The notes under the pieces were generated by a model, which was given only the letters and a program-made list of their open reading frames with translations, was not told the DNA's origin and made no database searches. Positions 1 to 4,919 of a stretch of DNA of 5,813 nucleotides are shown piece by piece (positions within the stretch are counted from its first letter, which is position 1; every line of letters starts with the position of its first letter). The position numbers and the translations under genes were made by a program. The stretch is from Bacteroidales bacterium (GTDB lineage Bacteria; Bacteroidota; Bacteroidia; Bacteroidales; Bacteroidaceae), in contig SFCP01000107.1 of the NCBI GenBank assembly GCA_004558535.1, positions 1 through 5,813 of the forward strand. The letters run 5' to 3'.

Positions 1-37
1 AAAAGTGACGGAAATATGGCAAAATGACTTAGATTAC

Positions 38-69
38 CAAAAATAATAGTCCATTTACTTGGACTGCAA
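38..69 (-). promoter_or_regulatory. Possible leftward Bacteroidetes-type promoter
   Basis: On the minus strand TATTTTTG (45-38) matches the Bacteroidetes -7 element TAnnTTTG. A TTG (69-67) lies 21 bases upstream, close to the usual -33 spacing. Transcription would run left, out of the window, so the gene served is not visible. A short palindrome, AGTCCA-tttact-TGGACT (48-65), fills most of the spacer between the two boxes and could be an operator or simply chance. The motif is short and the sequence is AT-rich, so this is a weak call. Confidence 0.22.
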
Positions 70-74
70 CATAG

Positions 75-95
75 AAAAACCGGAAAAACCCCTTG
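75..95 (+). repeat. Left outer inverted repeat (21 bp)
   Basis: This 21-bp sequence begins AAAAACCGG and ends ACCCCTTG. It is the exact reverse complement of 570-590. Its inner end (CCCCTTG) overlaps the start of the outer stem of the left hairpin cassette, so it serves both as element end and as cassette flank. Confidence 0.85.
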
Positions 96-221
96 TGCCA
101 GATGCAAAATGTCTCTTACGAGCCATGGACGCTGTAGCCGTCTGAAAATCCCTCGAGCAAGCTCGGGTATTTTCAGACGGCTACATCATCCCCCCTGTCG
201 GGTTTTGCATCCAGCACAAGG
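91..221 (-). repeat. Left hairpin cassette
   Basis: A self-complementary unit of 131 bp. The outer stem pairs 91-109 with 203-221 (17 of 19 positions). The central part is the hairpin 134-184, and a small stem CCC-tgtc-GGG lies at 193-202. Read on the minus strand (outward from the minisatellite) the order is TGTTT..TTTATCG flank, stem, apex GAGCTTGCTC, stem, then the CAAGGGGTTTTTCCGG flank. That is the same order as the right cassette on the plus strand. The flanks and the apex match between the cassettes, but the stem sequences do not. As RNA in this orientation the apex would form G(CUUG)C, a known stable tetraloop. The function is unknown. Confidence 0.6.
134..184. repeat. Long perfect-stem hairpin containing paired Neisseria-type uptake cores
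   Basis: Arms GTAGCCGTCTGAAAAT (134-149) and ATTTTCAGACGGCTAC (169-184) are exact 16-bp complements. Beyond a C-T mismatch, 151-152 pair with 166-167. After bulged T153, CGAG (154-157) pairs with CTCG (162-165). Each arm contains GCCGTCTGAA, the 10-base core of the Neisseria DNA uptake sequence; in Neisseria, inverted pairs of it often double as terminators. Here no T-run follows on either strand, so a terminator role is doubtful. It could be chance or foreign DNA. Confidence 0.7.
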
Positions 222-239
222 CGATAAACAAAAAAAACA
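217..239 (+). repeat. Left inner inverted repeat
   Basis: CAAGGCGATAAAC is followed by a run of eight A and CA. It is the reverse complement of 432-452, except that the A run is eight here and six there. It marks the boundary between the left cassette and the minisatellite core, and its CAAGG start is shared with the cassette outer stem. Confidence 0.8.
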
Positions 240-242
240 AAC

Positions 243-372
243 CTTTTCCTCTGTAAAAATACAGCTGTCCTCCATGACAATAACCCTTGTCCTCGGTAAC
301 AATGCAGCTGTCCTCCGTGACAGTGACCCTTTCCTCTGTAACAAGAAATCCTTGTCTTCCGTAACAGTGATG
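243..372. repeat. Degenerate minisatellite: six 21-23-bp units in three ~43-bp dimers
   Basis: The core CCTCnGTAACA, or a near variant, begins at 248, 269, 291, 312, 333 and 356, giving spacings of 21, 22, 21, 21 and 23. Alternate units resemble each other more than their neighbours, so the higher-order period is about 43 bp: 243-285, 286-328 and 329-372. The first two dimers are identical at 36 of 43 positions; the third is more diverged and one base longer. Several units are weakly self-complementary, for example CTGTA-aaaa-TACAG at 251-264 and CTGTC-ctccgt-GACAG at 308-323. Unit length is not a constant multiple of three, so a translated repeat protein is unlikely. There is no unique spacer, so it is not a CRISPR array. 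Confidence 0.8.
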
Positions 373-431
373 TTGTATAAAAATTCCGTTCTTGAGGTGG
401 GCACATTTACCATGTACCTCTACCCATAGAA

Positions 432-452
432 TGTTTTTTGTTTATCGCCTTG
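432..452 (-). repeat. Right inner inverted repeat
   Basis: TGTTTTTTGTTTATCGCCTTG is the inverted partner of 217-239 with a T run two bases shorter. It separates the minisatellite side from the right hairpin cassette, whose outer stem begins at its CCTTG end. Confidence 0.8.
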
Positions 453-574
453 CAGAGGATGGATGCCTTCTGTAAGAAGGTGATGGCAGGCTTTCGGTTT
501 GGGCGTTAAGAGCTTGCTCTTATAAGACCAAACTGAAAACCTGACAGCAGGGCGCAGCCCCATCCTCTGCAAGG
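448..574 (+). repeat. Right hairpin cassette
   Basis: A self-complementary unit of 127 bp, inverted relative to the left cassette. The outer stem CCTTGCAGAGGATGG (448-462) pairs perfectly with 560-574. Within it lie a small hairpin CCTTCT-gta-AGAAGG (466-480), a long central hairpin pairing 487-502 with 528-543 (one C-A mismatch, one G-T wobble) capped by TAAGAGC-tt-GCTCTTA (507-522), and a short GGGC-gca-GCCC (550-560). The whole could fold into a branched, cloverleaf-like form. The flanks and the apex GAGCTTGCTC equal those of the left cassette read outward, while the stem sequences differ. It is not a tRNA: the conserved T-loop and acceptor features are absent. Confidence 0.6.
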
Positions 575-590
575 GGTTTTTCCGGTTTTT
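570..590 (-). repeat. Right outer inverted repeat (21 bp)
   Basis: It begins CAAGGGGTTTTTCCGG and ends in five T. It is the exact reverse complement of 75-95. Part of it (CCGGTTTTT) is repeated in direct orientation at 624-632, within the 18-bp repeat noted separately. Confidence 0.85.
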
Positions 591-641
591 GTCTTTTCCA
601 ACAGACACAGAACAAGCGGACTCCCGGTTTTTGCCTTTTCC
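582..641 (+). repeat. Pair of 18-bp direct repeats, 42 bp apart
   Basis: CCGGTTTTTGTCTTTTCC (582-599) recurs as CCGGTTTTTGCCTTTTCC (624-641), 17 of 18 identical. The first copy overlaps the right end of the 21-bp inverted repeat and runs nine bases beyond it. No such second copy is seen outside the left end. It may mark an extended or duplicated right end of the element. Confidence 0.75.
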
Positions 642-683
642 TGGGGCTGTAAAATATGATAGGGAACCCCGCGAAATGAAACA

Positions 684-740
684 GGGGGCCGGAGGGAGCG
701 TTCGGGAACAAGATATTCCCACGCATCCCCTCCGGCCCCC
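684..740 (-). terminator. Probable clpB terminator
   Basis: A 13-bp perfect GC-rich stem pairs 684-696 (GGGGGCCGGAGGG) with 728-740. It continues inward, past small bulges, as GCGT (698-701) with ACGC (721-724) and GGGAA (704-708) with TTCCC (716-720), around a 7-base loop. It starts 23 bases after the clpB stop in the direction of clpB transcription. The following minus-strand sequence (TGTTTCATTTCG) is only modestly U-rich, so it may be an imperfect intrinsic terminator or an mRNA-stabilising 3' hairpin. A separate perfect palindrome, GCCTTGCAAGGC (742-753), sits between the stop codon and this stem. Confidence 0.65.
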
Positions 741-763
741 GGCCTTGCAAGGCTGTGCCCTGT

Positions 764-3367
764 TTATTCGTTGGCGAAGCTGAGTACCTCGCCTGCGGCA
801 TGCACCACGATGGGGCGTCCCTTGTCGACTGCGCCCGAGAGCAGGGCACGGCTGAGGTCGTTCAGGAGCAACCGCTGCAGGGCGCGCTTCACAGGACGGG
901 CACCAAACTCGGGGTCAAAGCCTGCGCGGGCTACCAAAGCCAAGGCATCGTCGGCCACCCGCAGCTGCACATCCTGCTCGGCCAAGCGGCGCGTGATGCA
1001 ATCCACCTGCAAGCGGACCACCTGTCGTATTTCGGCTTCGGTGAGCGGGTGGAACAGGATGATGTCGTCGATACGGTTGAGAAATTCCGGGCGGATGGTT
1101 TGTTTCAACATATCCAGTACGCCCTTCTTGGTCTCCTCGAGCATAGACGCCGGCAGGCTGCCGTCCGCGCTGCGACCTGCTTCATCAAAACGATGCTGTA
1201 TGTAGGTCGAGCCCAAGTTGCTGGTCATGATGATCAGCGTGTTCTTGAAGTTGACCACACGGCCTTTGTTGTCGGTCAGTCGCCCGTCGTCGAGCACTTG
1301 CAGCAGGATATTGAACACGTCGGGGTGCGCCTTTTCGATTTCATCGAAGAGCACGACACTGTATGGCTTGCGCCGTACGGCTTCGGTCAGTTGGCCGCCC
1401 TCGTCGTAGCCGACATATCCCGGAGGCGCGCCGACCAGTCGCGACACACTGTGCTTCTCCTGATACTCGCTCATATCTATTCGCGTCATCATGTTCTCGT
1501 CGTTGAACAAATACTCGGCCAGTGCCTTGGCAAGCTCCGTCTTGCCCACGCCGGTCGTACCCAGGAAGATGAAGGAGCCGATGGGGCGCTTCGGGTCCTG
1601 CAGTCCGGCACGGCTGCGACGCACAGCGTCACTCACGGCCGTGATGGCCTCGTCCTGTCCGACGACACGCCGGTGCAGTTCGTCCTCGAGGTGGAGCAGT
1701 TTCTCGCGCTCGCTCTGCAGCATCCGGCTAACGGGGATGCCCGTCCAGCGGCTGACGATGTCGGCAATGTCGGCCGCCGTCACTTCCTCGCGCACCATGG
1801 CATCGCCTCCCTGTCGGCTGTGCAGCAGTTCCTCGGTGCTACGGATGTTGTCCTCAAGGGACTTCAGCCGGCCGTAGCGAATTTCGGCCACGCGGCCGTA
1901 ATCGCCCTCTCGCTCGGCCCGTTCGGCCTCGAAGCGCAGTTTTTCGATTTCCTGTTTGCTGGCTTGGATTTGCGCCAACAGTCCGCGCTCGCCCTCCCAT
2001 TTGGCCCGCAGGTCCTTTTCGCGTTCTGAGAGCTCGGCAATCTCGCCTTGCAAGTGTTCGAGCTTCACTTTATCTCCCTCGCGCTTGATGGCCTCGCGCT
2101 CAATCTCGAGCTGGCGCAAGCGGCGGGTGATTTCATCCAATTCCTCGGGCTGCGAGTCACGCTCCATCCGCAGTCGGGCGGCGGCTTCGTCCATCAGGTC
2201 GATGGCCTTGTCGGGCAAGAAGCGATCGGCGATATAACGGTGCGACAGCGTGACGGCAGCGATGAGGGCATCGTCCTGAATACGCACCTTGTGGTGGTTT
2301 TCGTAGCGCTCCTTCAGTCCGCGCAGGATGGAAATGGCGTCCTCCGGCGAGGGCTCTCCCACCAAGACCGTCTGGAAACGTCGCTCCAGCGCCTTGTCCT
2401 TTTCAAAATACTTCTGATATTCGTCCAGGGTCGTAGCACCGATGCTGCGCAGTTCGCCGCGGGCCAGCGCAGGTTTCAGGATGTTGGCAGCGTCCATCGC
2501 ACCCTCGCTCTTGCCGGCTCCCACCAAGGTGTGTATTTCGTCGATGAAGAGGATGATGCGGCCTTCGGCTTGGGTAATCTCGTTGATGACGCTTTTCAAC
2601 CGCTCTTCAAACTCGCCCTTGTACTTTGCACCGGCGACCAAGGCGCCCATGTCGAGGGAGAAGAGTTGCTTGTCTTTGAGATTTTCGGGTACGTCGCCCC
2701 GAACAATTCTTTGCGCCAATCCCTCGACGATGGCCGTCTTTCCGGTGCCCGGTTCGCCGATGAGGATAGGATTGTTCTTCGTGCGGCGCGACAGGATCTG
2801 CAGCACACGGCGGATTTCCTCGTCGCGGCCGATGACGGGGTCGAGCTTGCCCTCGCGGGCCTCGGCCACCAAATCGCGGGCGTACTTTTGCAGGGCTTGG
2901 TAGGTCTCTTCGCTCGAGGGGCTGTCAGCCTTGCGCCCGCCGCGCAACTCGGCGACAGCTGCCCGAAGGGCTTTCGCGGTCAGTCCGGCATCGAGCAGCA
3001 TCTGCTGCGCCGTGCTTTTCACCTCGAGCAAGGCTTCGAGCAGCGCCTCCAAGCCCACGTAGCTGTCGCCAGCGGCTTTTGCGATTTCCTGTGCCTTGAG
3101 CAACACGCGATTGGCGTCATTGTCCAAATAAGGTTCGCCGCCCTGCACGCGCGGCATGGCCTGCAGCGCACTGTCCACAACTTGCCGCAGGCGCGCTTCG
3201 GGCACGCCGGCCTTGCCCAACAGGAACCGGGTCACATTCTCGCCCACCTCGAGCACACCGCTCAAGAGGTGCACGCTACCGACGGCTTGCTGTCCGCCGG
3301 CCGAAGCACGATCCACGGCATGGCGGACGGCTTCCTGTGCTTTGATGGTAAAATTATCAAATGTCAT
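764..3367 (-). CDS. clpB: ClpB, ATP-dependent protein disaggregase chaperone
   Basis: An 867-residue Hsp100 AAA+ chaperone of the cytoplasm. With the DnaK system it threads aggregated proteins through a hexameric pore to rescue them after heat or other stress. Domains in order: N-terminal Clp domain (about 1-145); NBD1 with Walker A GEPGTGKT (204-211), pore loop KYKG (Tyr249), Walker B ending Asp276-Glu277 and arginine fingers Arg329-Arg330; the coiled-coil M-domain (about 400-525), which distinguishes ClpB from ClpA and ClpX; NBD2 with Walker A GTTGVGKT (603-610), pore loop around Tyr651 in GYVGYDEGG, Walker B ending Asp675-Glu676, and sensor 2 GARPVKR (822-828). Length fits the family (E. 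coli 857). The start is fixed by the conserved MTFDNFTIKAQEAV and preceded by A-rich sequence without a Shine-Dalgarno. It appears monocistronic: a divergent gene lies upstream and a hairpin downstream. All catalytic motifs are intact. Confidence 0.97.
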   Translation of the reverse strand: MTFDNFTIKAQEAVRHAVDRASAGGQQAVGSVHLLSGVLEVGENVTRFLLGKAGVPEARLRQVVDSALQAMPRVQGGEPYLDNDANRVLLKAQEIAKAAGDSYVGLEALLEALLEVKSTAQQMLLDAGLTAKALRAAVAELRGGRKADSPSSEETYQALQKYARDLVAEAREGKLDPVIGRDEEIRRVLQILSRRTKNNPILIGEPGTGKTAIVEGLAQRIVRGDVPENLKDKQLFSLDMGALVAGAKYKGEFEERLKSVINEITQAEGRIILFIDEIHTLVGAGKSEGAMDAANILKPALARGELRSIGATTLDEYQKYFEKDKALERRFQTVLVGEPSPEDAISILRGLKERYENHHKVRIQDDALIAAVTLSHRYIADRFLPDKAIDLMDEAAARLRMERDSQPEELDEITRRLRQLEIEREAIKREGDKVKLEHLQGEIAELSEREKDLRAKWEGERGLLAQIQASKQEIEKLRFEAERAEREGDYGRVAEIRYGRLKSLEDNIRSTEELLHSRQGGDAMVREEVTAADIADIVSRWTGIPVSRMLQSEREKLLHLEDELHRRVVGQDEAITAVSDAVRRSRAGLQDPKRPIGSFIFLGTTGVGKTELAKALAEYLFNDENMMTRIDMSEYQEKHSVSRLVGAPPGYVGYDEGGQLTEAVRRKPYSVVLFDEIEKAHPDVFNILLQVLDDGRLTDNKGRVVNFKNTLIIMTSNLGSTYIQHRFDEAGRSADGSLPASMLEETKKGVLDMLKQTIRPEFLNRIDDIILFHPLTEAEIRQVVRLQVDCITRRLAEQDVQLRVADDALALVARAGFDPEFGARPVKRALQRLLLNDLSRALLSGAVDKGRPIVVHAAGEVLSFANE

Positions 3368-3393
3368 CGTGTCTTTATTTTTTTTGATTTATA

Positions 3394-3446
3394 CTTTCTG
3401 CTATGCTGAAAGGCCGGGAGAGGGAACGGCCTTTGCCTACAAAGGC
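3394..3446 (-). promoter_or_regulatory. Chain of overlapping inverted repeats in the clpB upstream region
   Basis: Four complementary arms follow one another 27-79 bases before the clpB start: CTTTC (3394-3398), GAAAGGCCG (3408-3416), CGGCCTTT (3427-3434) and AAAGGC (3441-3446). Arm 2 can pair with arm 1 (a 19-bp imperfect palindrome, 3394-3412, with one T-T mismatch) or with arm 3 (8 bp, 10-base loop). Arm 3 can instead pair with arm 4 (6 bp, 6-base loop). These pairings exclude one another. This could be an operator or a switchable or temperature-sensitive leader. No CIRCE or HspR-type element is present, and I see no convincing TAnnTTTG promoter for clpB, so whether it is transcribed is unknown. 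Confidence 0.35.
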
Positions 3447-3636
3447 GACAAATCACTTGCCACGAGCCTGCCGGCCGACTTTCGTTGACATTCCTTTACC
3501 TTTCACGACTTTTTGTCAGCCCCGCAGGGCAAAGCGCCGGCCCATTCCTGCCATAATATCAGCCGAAAGGCAACTGCTGAACCCTTTCTAACTAAAAATT
3601 GGCGGTCGAAGCACACCGGCTTCCCGCATTTTTTTA

Positions 3637-3644
3637 TACTTTTG
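3637..3644 (+). promoter_or_regulatory. -7 promoter element of the uridine kinase gene
   Basis: TACTTTTG matches the Bacteroidetes -7 consensus TAnnTTTG exactly. It lies 26 bases before the ATG at 3671, implying a short leader of about 20 nt. No clear -33 TTTG lies at the expected spacing upstream. Its position supports the start at 3671 over the upstream in-frame ATG at 3599, which would lie ahead of the promoter. Confidence 0.6.
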
Positions 3645-3670
3645 CGCGGGTAACACTTATCTCTGACACT

Positions 3671-4297
3671 ATGCTTATCATCGGAATTGCCGGAGGCACC
3701 GGCTCGGGAAAGACCACCGTGGTCCGTAAAATCGTGGAAAGCCTGCCCGAAGGCTCTGTGGCGGTCATACCGCAGGACTCCTACTACAACGACCAGTCGG
3801 CCCTGCCGCTGGCGGTGCGGAAGCTGACAAACTTTGACCACCCGGACGCCTTTGAGTGGCCGCTGTTGGCACACCAAATCGAGGAACTCAAGGCCGGACG
3901 TCCCATCGAGCAGCCTACCTACTCCTACATCACCTGCACAAGACTGCCGGGCACGGTACACGTGGAGCCGCACGACGTCATCATCGTAGAGGGCATCATG
4001 ACGCTCTACGACAAAAACCTGCGCGACCAAATGGATCTGAAAATTTTCGTGGATGCAGAACCGGACGAACGCCTGCTGCGCGTCATCGTACGCGACATGG
4101 CAGAGCGCGGACACCCGCTGGAAATGCTGATTTCGAAATACCGCAATGTGCTGAAACCTATGCACGATGAGTTTATCGAGCCTACAAAACAATTTGCGGA
4201 CATCATCATTCCCAACGGCGGCGATAACGATCGCGCCATCGCAATGATGCAACTATACATCCTGTCGGCCCTGCAGGAGCGGCGGGGCGGAAAATAA
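3671..4297 (+). CDS. udk: Uridine kinase (uridine/cytidine kinase family)
   Basis: A 208-residue cytoplasmic P-loop kinase that phosphorylates uridine (usually also cytidine) to the monophosphate, using ATP or GTP, in pyrimidine salvage. Seen: Walker A GGTGSGKT (8-15); catalytic-region QDSYY with Asp36; NFDHPDAFEW (54-63); the nucleoside-binding stretch PTYSYITCTR (82-91), where Tyr84 and Arg91 are conserved; VEGI (107-110); the arginine-rich lid (ERLLRVIVRDMAERG, 133-147); and FIEPTKQFADIIIP (168-181). Length fits the family (E. coli about 213). ATG 3671 was chosen because family proteins begin just before the P-loop and the promoter element lies between this and the ATG at 3599. Odd point: Cys89 stands where E. 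coli Udk and human UCK2 have a base-contacting histidine. The gene is divergent from clpB and converges on the hypothetical gene 35 bp away. Confidence 0.93.
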   Translation: MLIIGIAGGTGSGKTTVVRKIVESLPEGSVAVIPQDSYYNDQSALPLAVRKLTNFDHPDAFEWPLLAHQIEELKAGRPIEQPTYSYITCTRLPGTVHVEPHDVIIVEGIMTLYDKNLRDQMDLKIFVDAEPDERLLRVIVRDMAERGHPLEMLISKYRNVLKPMHDEFIEPTKQFADIIIPNGGDNDRAIAMMQLYILSALQERRGGK

Positions 4298-4332
4298 TAG
4301 CCTTTCTTCGTTAGAAAATCGGATTGTTGATT

Positions 4333-4851
4333 TCAGTGCTCTGCTGCAAGGACGCGGTCCAGCCAAAGGGACAGACGGTGGCGGAGCTCTTCGATTTGTT
4401 GCGTTTTTTCATCGGAGGTGCCGTCGGGCAAAGGTATGGTGGTCAGACGGAGCAGGCGCACAGTGCTGCCGGAAAGGCCGGTGTGGATGCGCTCTTCGGC
4501 GGATTGCTGCGGCAAACTGTCCATTATAATTTCACCAAACAGGTCGCGCTGCTGCGGAGCTGCCATGGGACTGCCGTCCGGCCGACAATAACCGTCGCGG
4601 GTAAAGAATGTGTGAGACGTAGTCAGCAATGCCTCCGTCACTTCCCCGGGACTGACACGGAGGTCGAGCCACTGCAGCATCACACGGCTGAGCGTGGTGC
4701 AAACGTAGCGACATTCGTTGGCAGCATTGCGGTGACGGCCCTCGACGGGCGGCAAGAAGCGCTGCAGGAAGCCCTTGAGGATGGACACGCGATGTTCGCG
4801 GTCGGCGCCTGCCGGCGAATGTACGGAGGAGGGACACATATCGTTTGACAT
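4333..4851 (-). CDS. Hypothetical protein downstream of ispH
   Basis: I do not recognise this 172-residue protein. No signal peptide, membrane segment or nucleotide-binding motif is visible. It is predicted soluble, with probable helices around RVSILKGFLQRFL (21-33), the segment 52-63 and the C-terminal TQQIEELRHRLSLWLDRVL (150-168). Cysteines are at 6, 47, 51 and 89; C47-x3-C51 is not paired with a second such motif. Reality is supported by GC-rich third positions and codon choice like the neighbouring genes, and by operon-like placement 68 bp after ispH on the same strand. The start at 4851 (MSNDMCPSS) avoids overlapping ispH; the frame stays open to an ATG at 4968 inside ispH, which is less likely, and Met5 is another candidate. 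The opposite strand is also largely open here, so the call is not certain. Confidence 0.65.
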   Translation of the reverse strand: MSNDMCPSSVHSPAGADREHRVSILKGFLQRFLPPVEGRHRNAANECRYVCTTLSRVMLQWLDLRVSPGEVTEALLTTSHTFFTRDGYCRPDGSPMAAPQQRDLFGEIIMDSLPQQSAEERIHTGLSGSTVRLLRLTTIPLPDGTSDEKTQQIEELRHRLSLWLDRVLAAEH

Positions 4852-4919
4852 AGATTGCTGAAAAAAACACTTCTCCCACACTCTCACACAATTACACAGG
4901 AAGAAGCGCAAAACGCTGA

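Larger units (their letters stand above)
75..590. mobile_element. MITE-like composite element with terminal inverted repeats, two hairpin cassettes and a minisatellite core
   Basis: Seen directly: a perfect 21-bp inverted repeat at 75-95 and 570-590 encloses about 516 bp with no plausible gene. Inside it lie a second inverted repeat (217-239 and 432-452), two self-complementary cassettes in opposite orientation (91-221, 448-574) and a central array of 21-23-bp tandem units (243-372). Known: short non-coding elements with terminal inverted repeats are MITEs, and from memory P. gingivalis carries 'BrickBuilt' MITEs with internal 22-23-bp tandem bricks. Inferred: this is a related or analogous non-autonomous element. 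No target-site duplication is evident next to the 21-bp repeats (left flank CATAG, right flank GTCTT), so the true ends may lie elsewhere. Alternatives are a structured non-coding RNA locus or a recombination site. No transposase is present in the window. Confidence 0.55.

Noticed and set aside
243..372. CRISPR array
   Set aside because: The units are contiguous and degenerate with no unique spacers of constant length, and there are no cas genes.
173..413. Minus-strand and plus-strand open frames across the minisatellite (109-429, 173-406, 186-413)
   Set aside because: The tandem units are 21, 22 or 23 bp, so the repeat shifts frame from unit to unit. The predicted proteins are unstructured, and the frames run through hairpin arms.
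448..574. tRNA-like gene, because of a possible cloverleaf
   Set aside because: It has no T-loop consensus, no anticodon arm of proper size and no CCA-type acceptor; the stems are far too long.
60..605. Target-site duplication flanking the 21-bp inverted repeats
   Set aside because: The immediate flanks (CATAG on the left, GTCTT on the right) do not match, and no nearby short direct repeat convinced me.
755..3409. Two long plus-strand open frames (755-2029 and 2048-3409) opposite clpB
   Set aside because: They lie entirely antisense to a strongly conserved gene in GC-rich DNA, contain no recognisable domain, and have low-complexity composition typical of shadow frames.
3368..3600. CIRCE (TTAGCACTC-N9-GAGTGCTAA) or HspR-type operator before clpB
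   Set aside because: Neither sequence is present; only the CTTT/AAAGGC arms are seen.
3599..3670. Upstream ATG at 3599 as the uridine kinase start
   Set aside because: The 24 extra residues have no counterpart in the family, and the start would lie ahead of the TACTTTTG promoter element.
4443..4450. TCAGACGG as another uptake-sequence copy
   Set aside because: Only eight bases match, inside a probable coding region, which is expected by chance.
4324..4848. Plus-strand 174-residue frame opposite the hypothetical gene
   Set aside because: It is antisense to the better-supported minus-strand frame, which has operon placement and neighbour-like codon use. It cannot be wholly excluded by eye.
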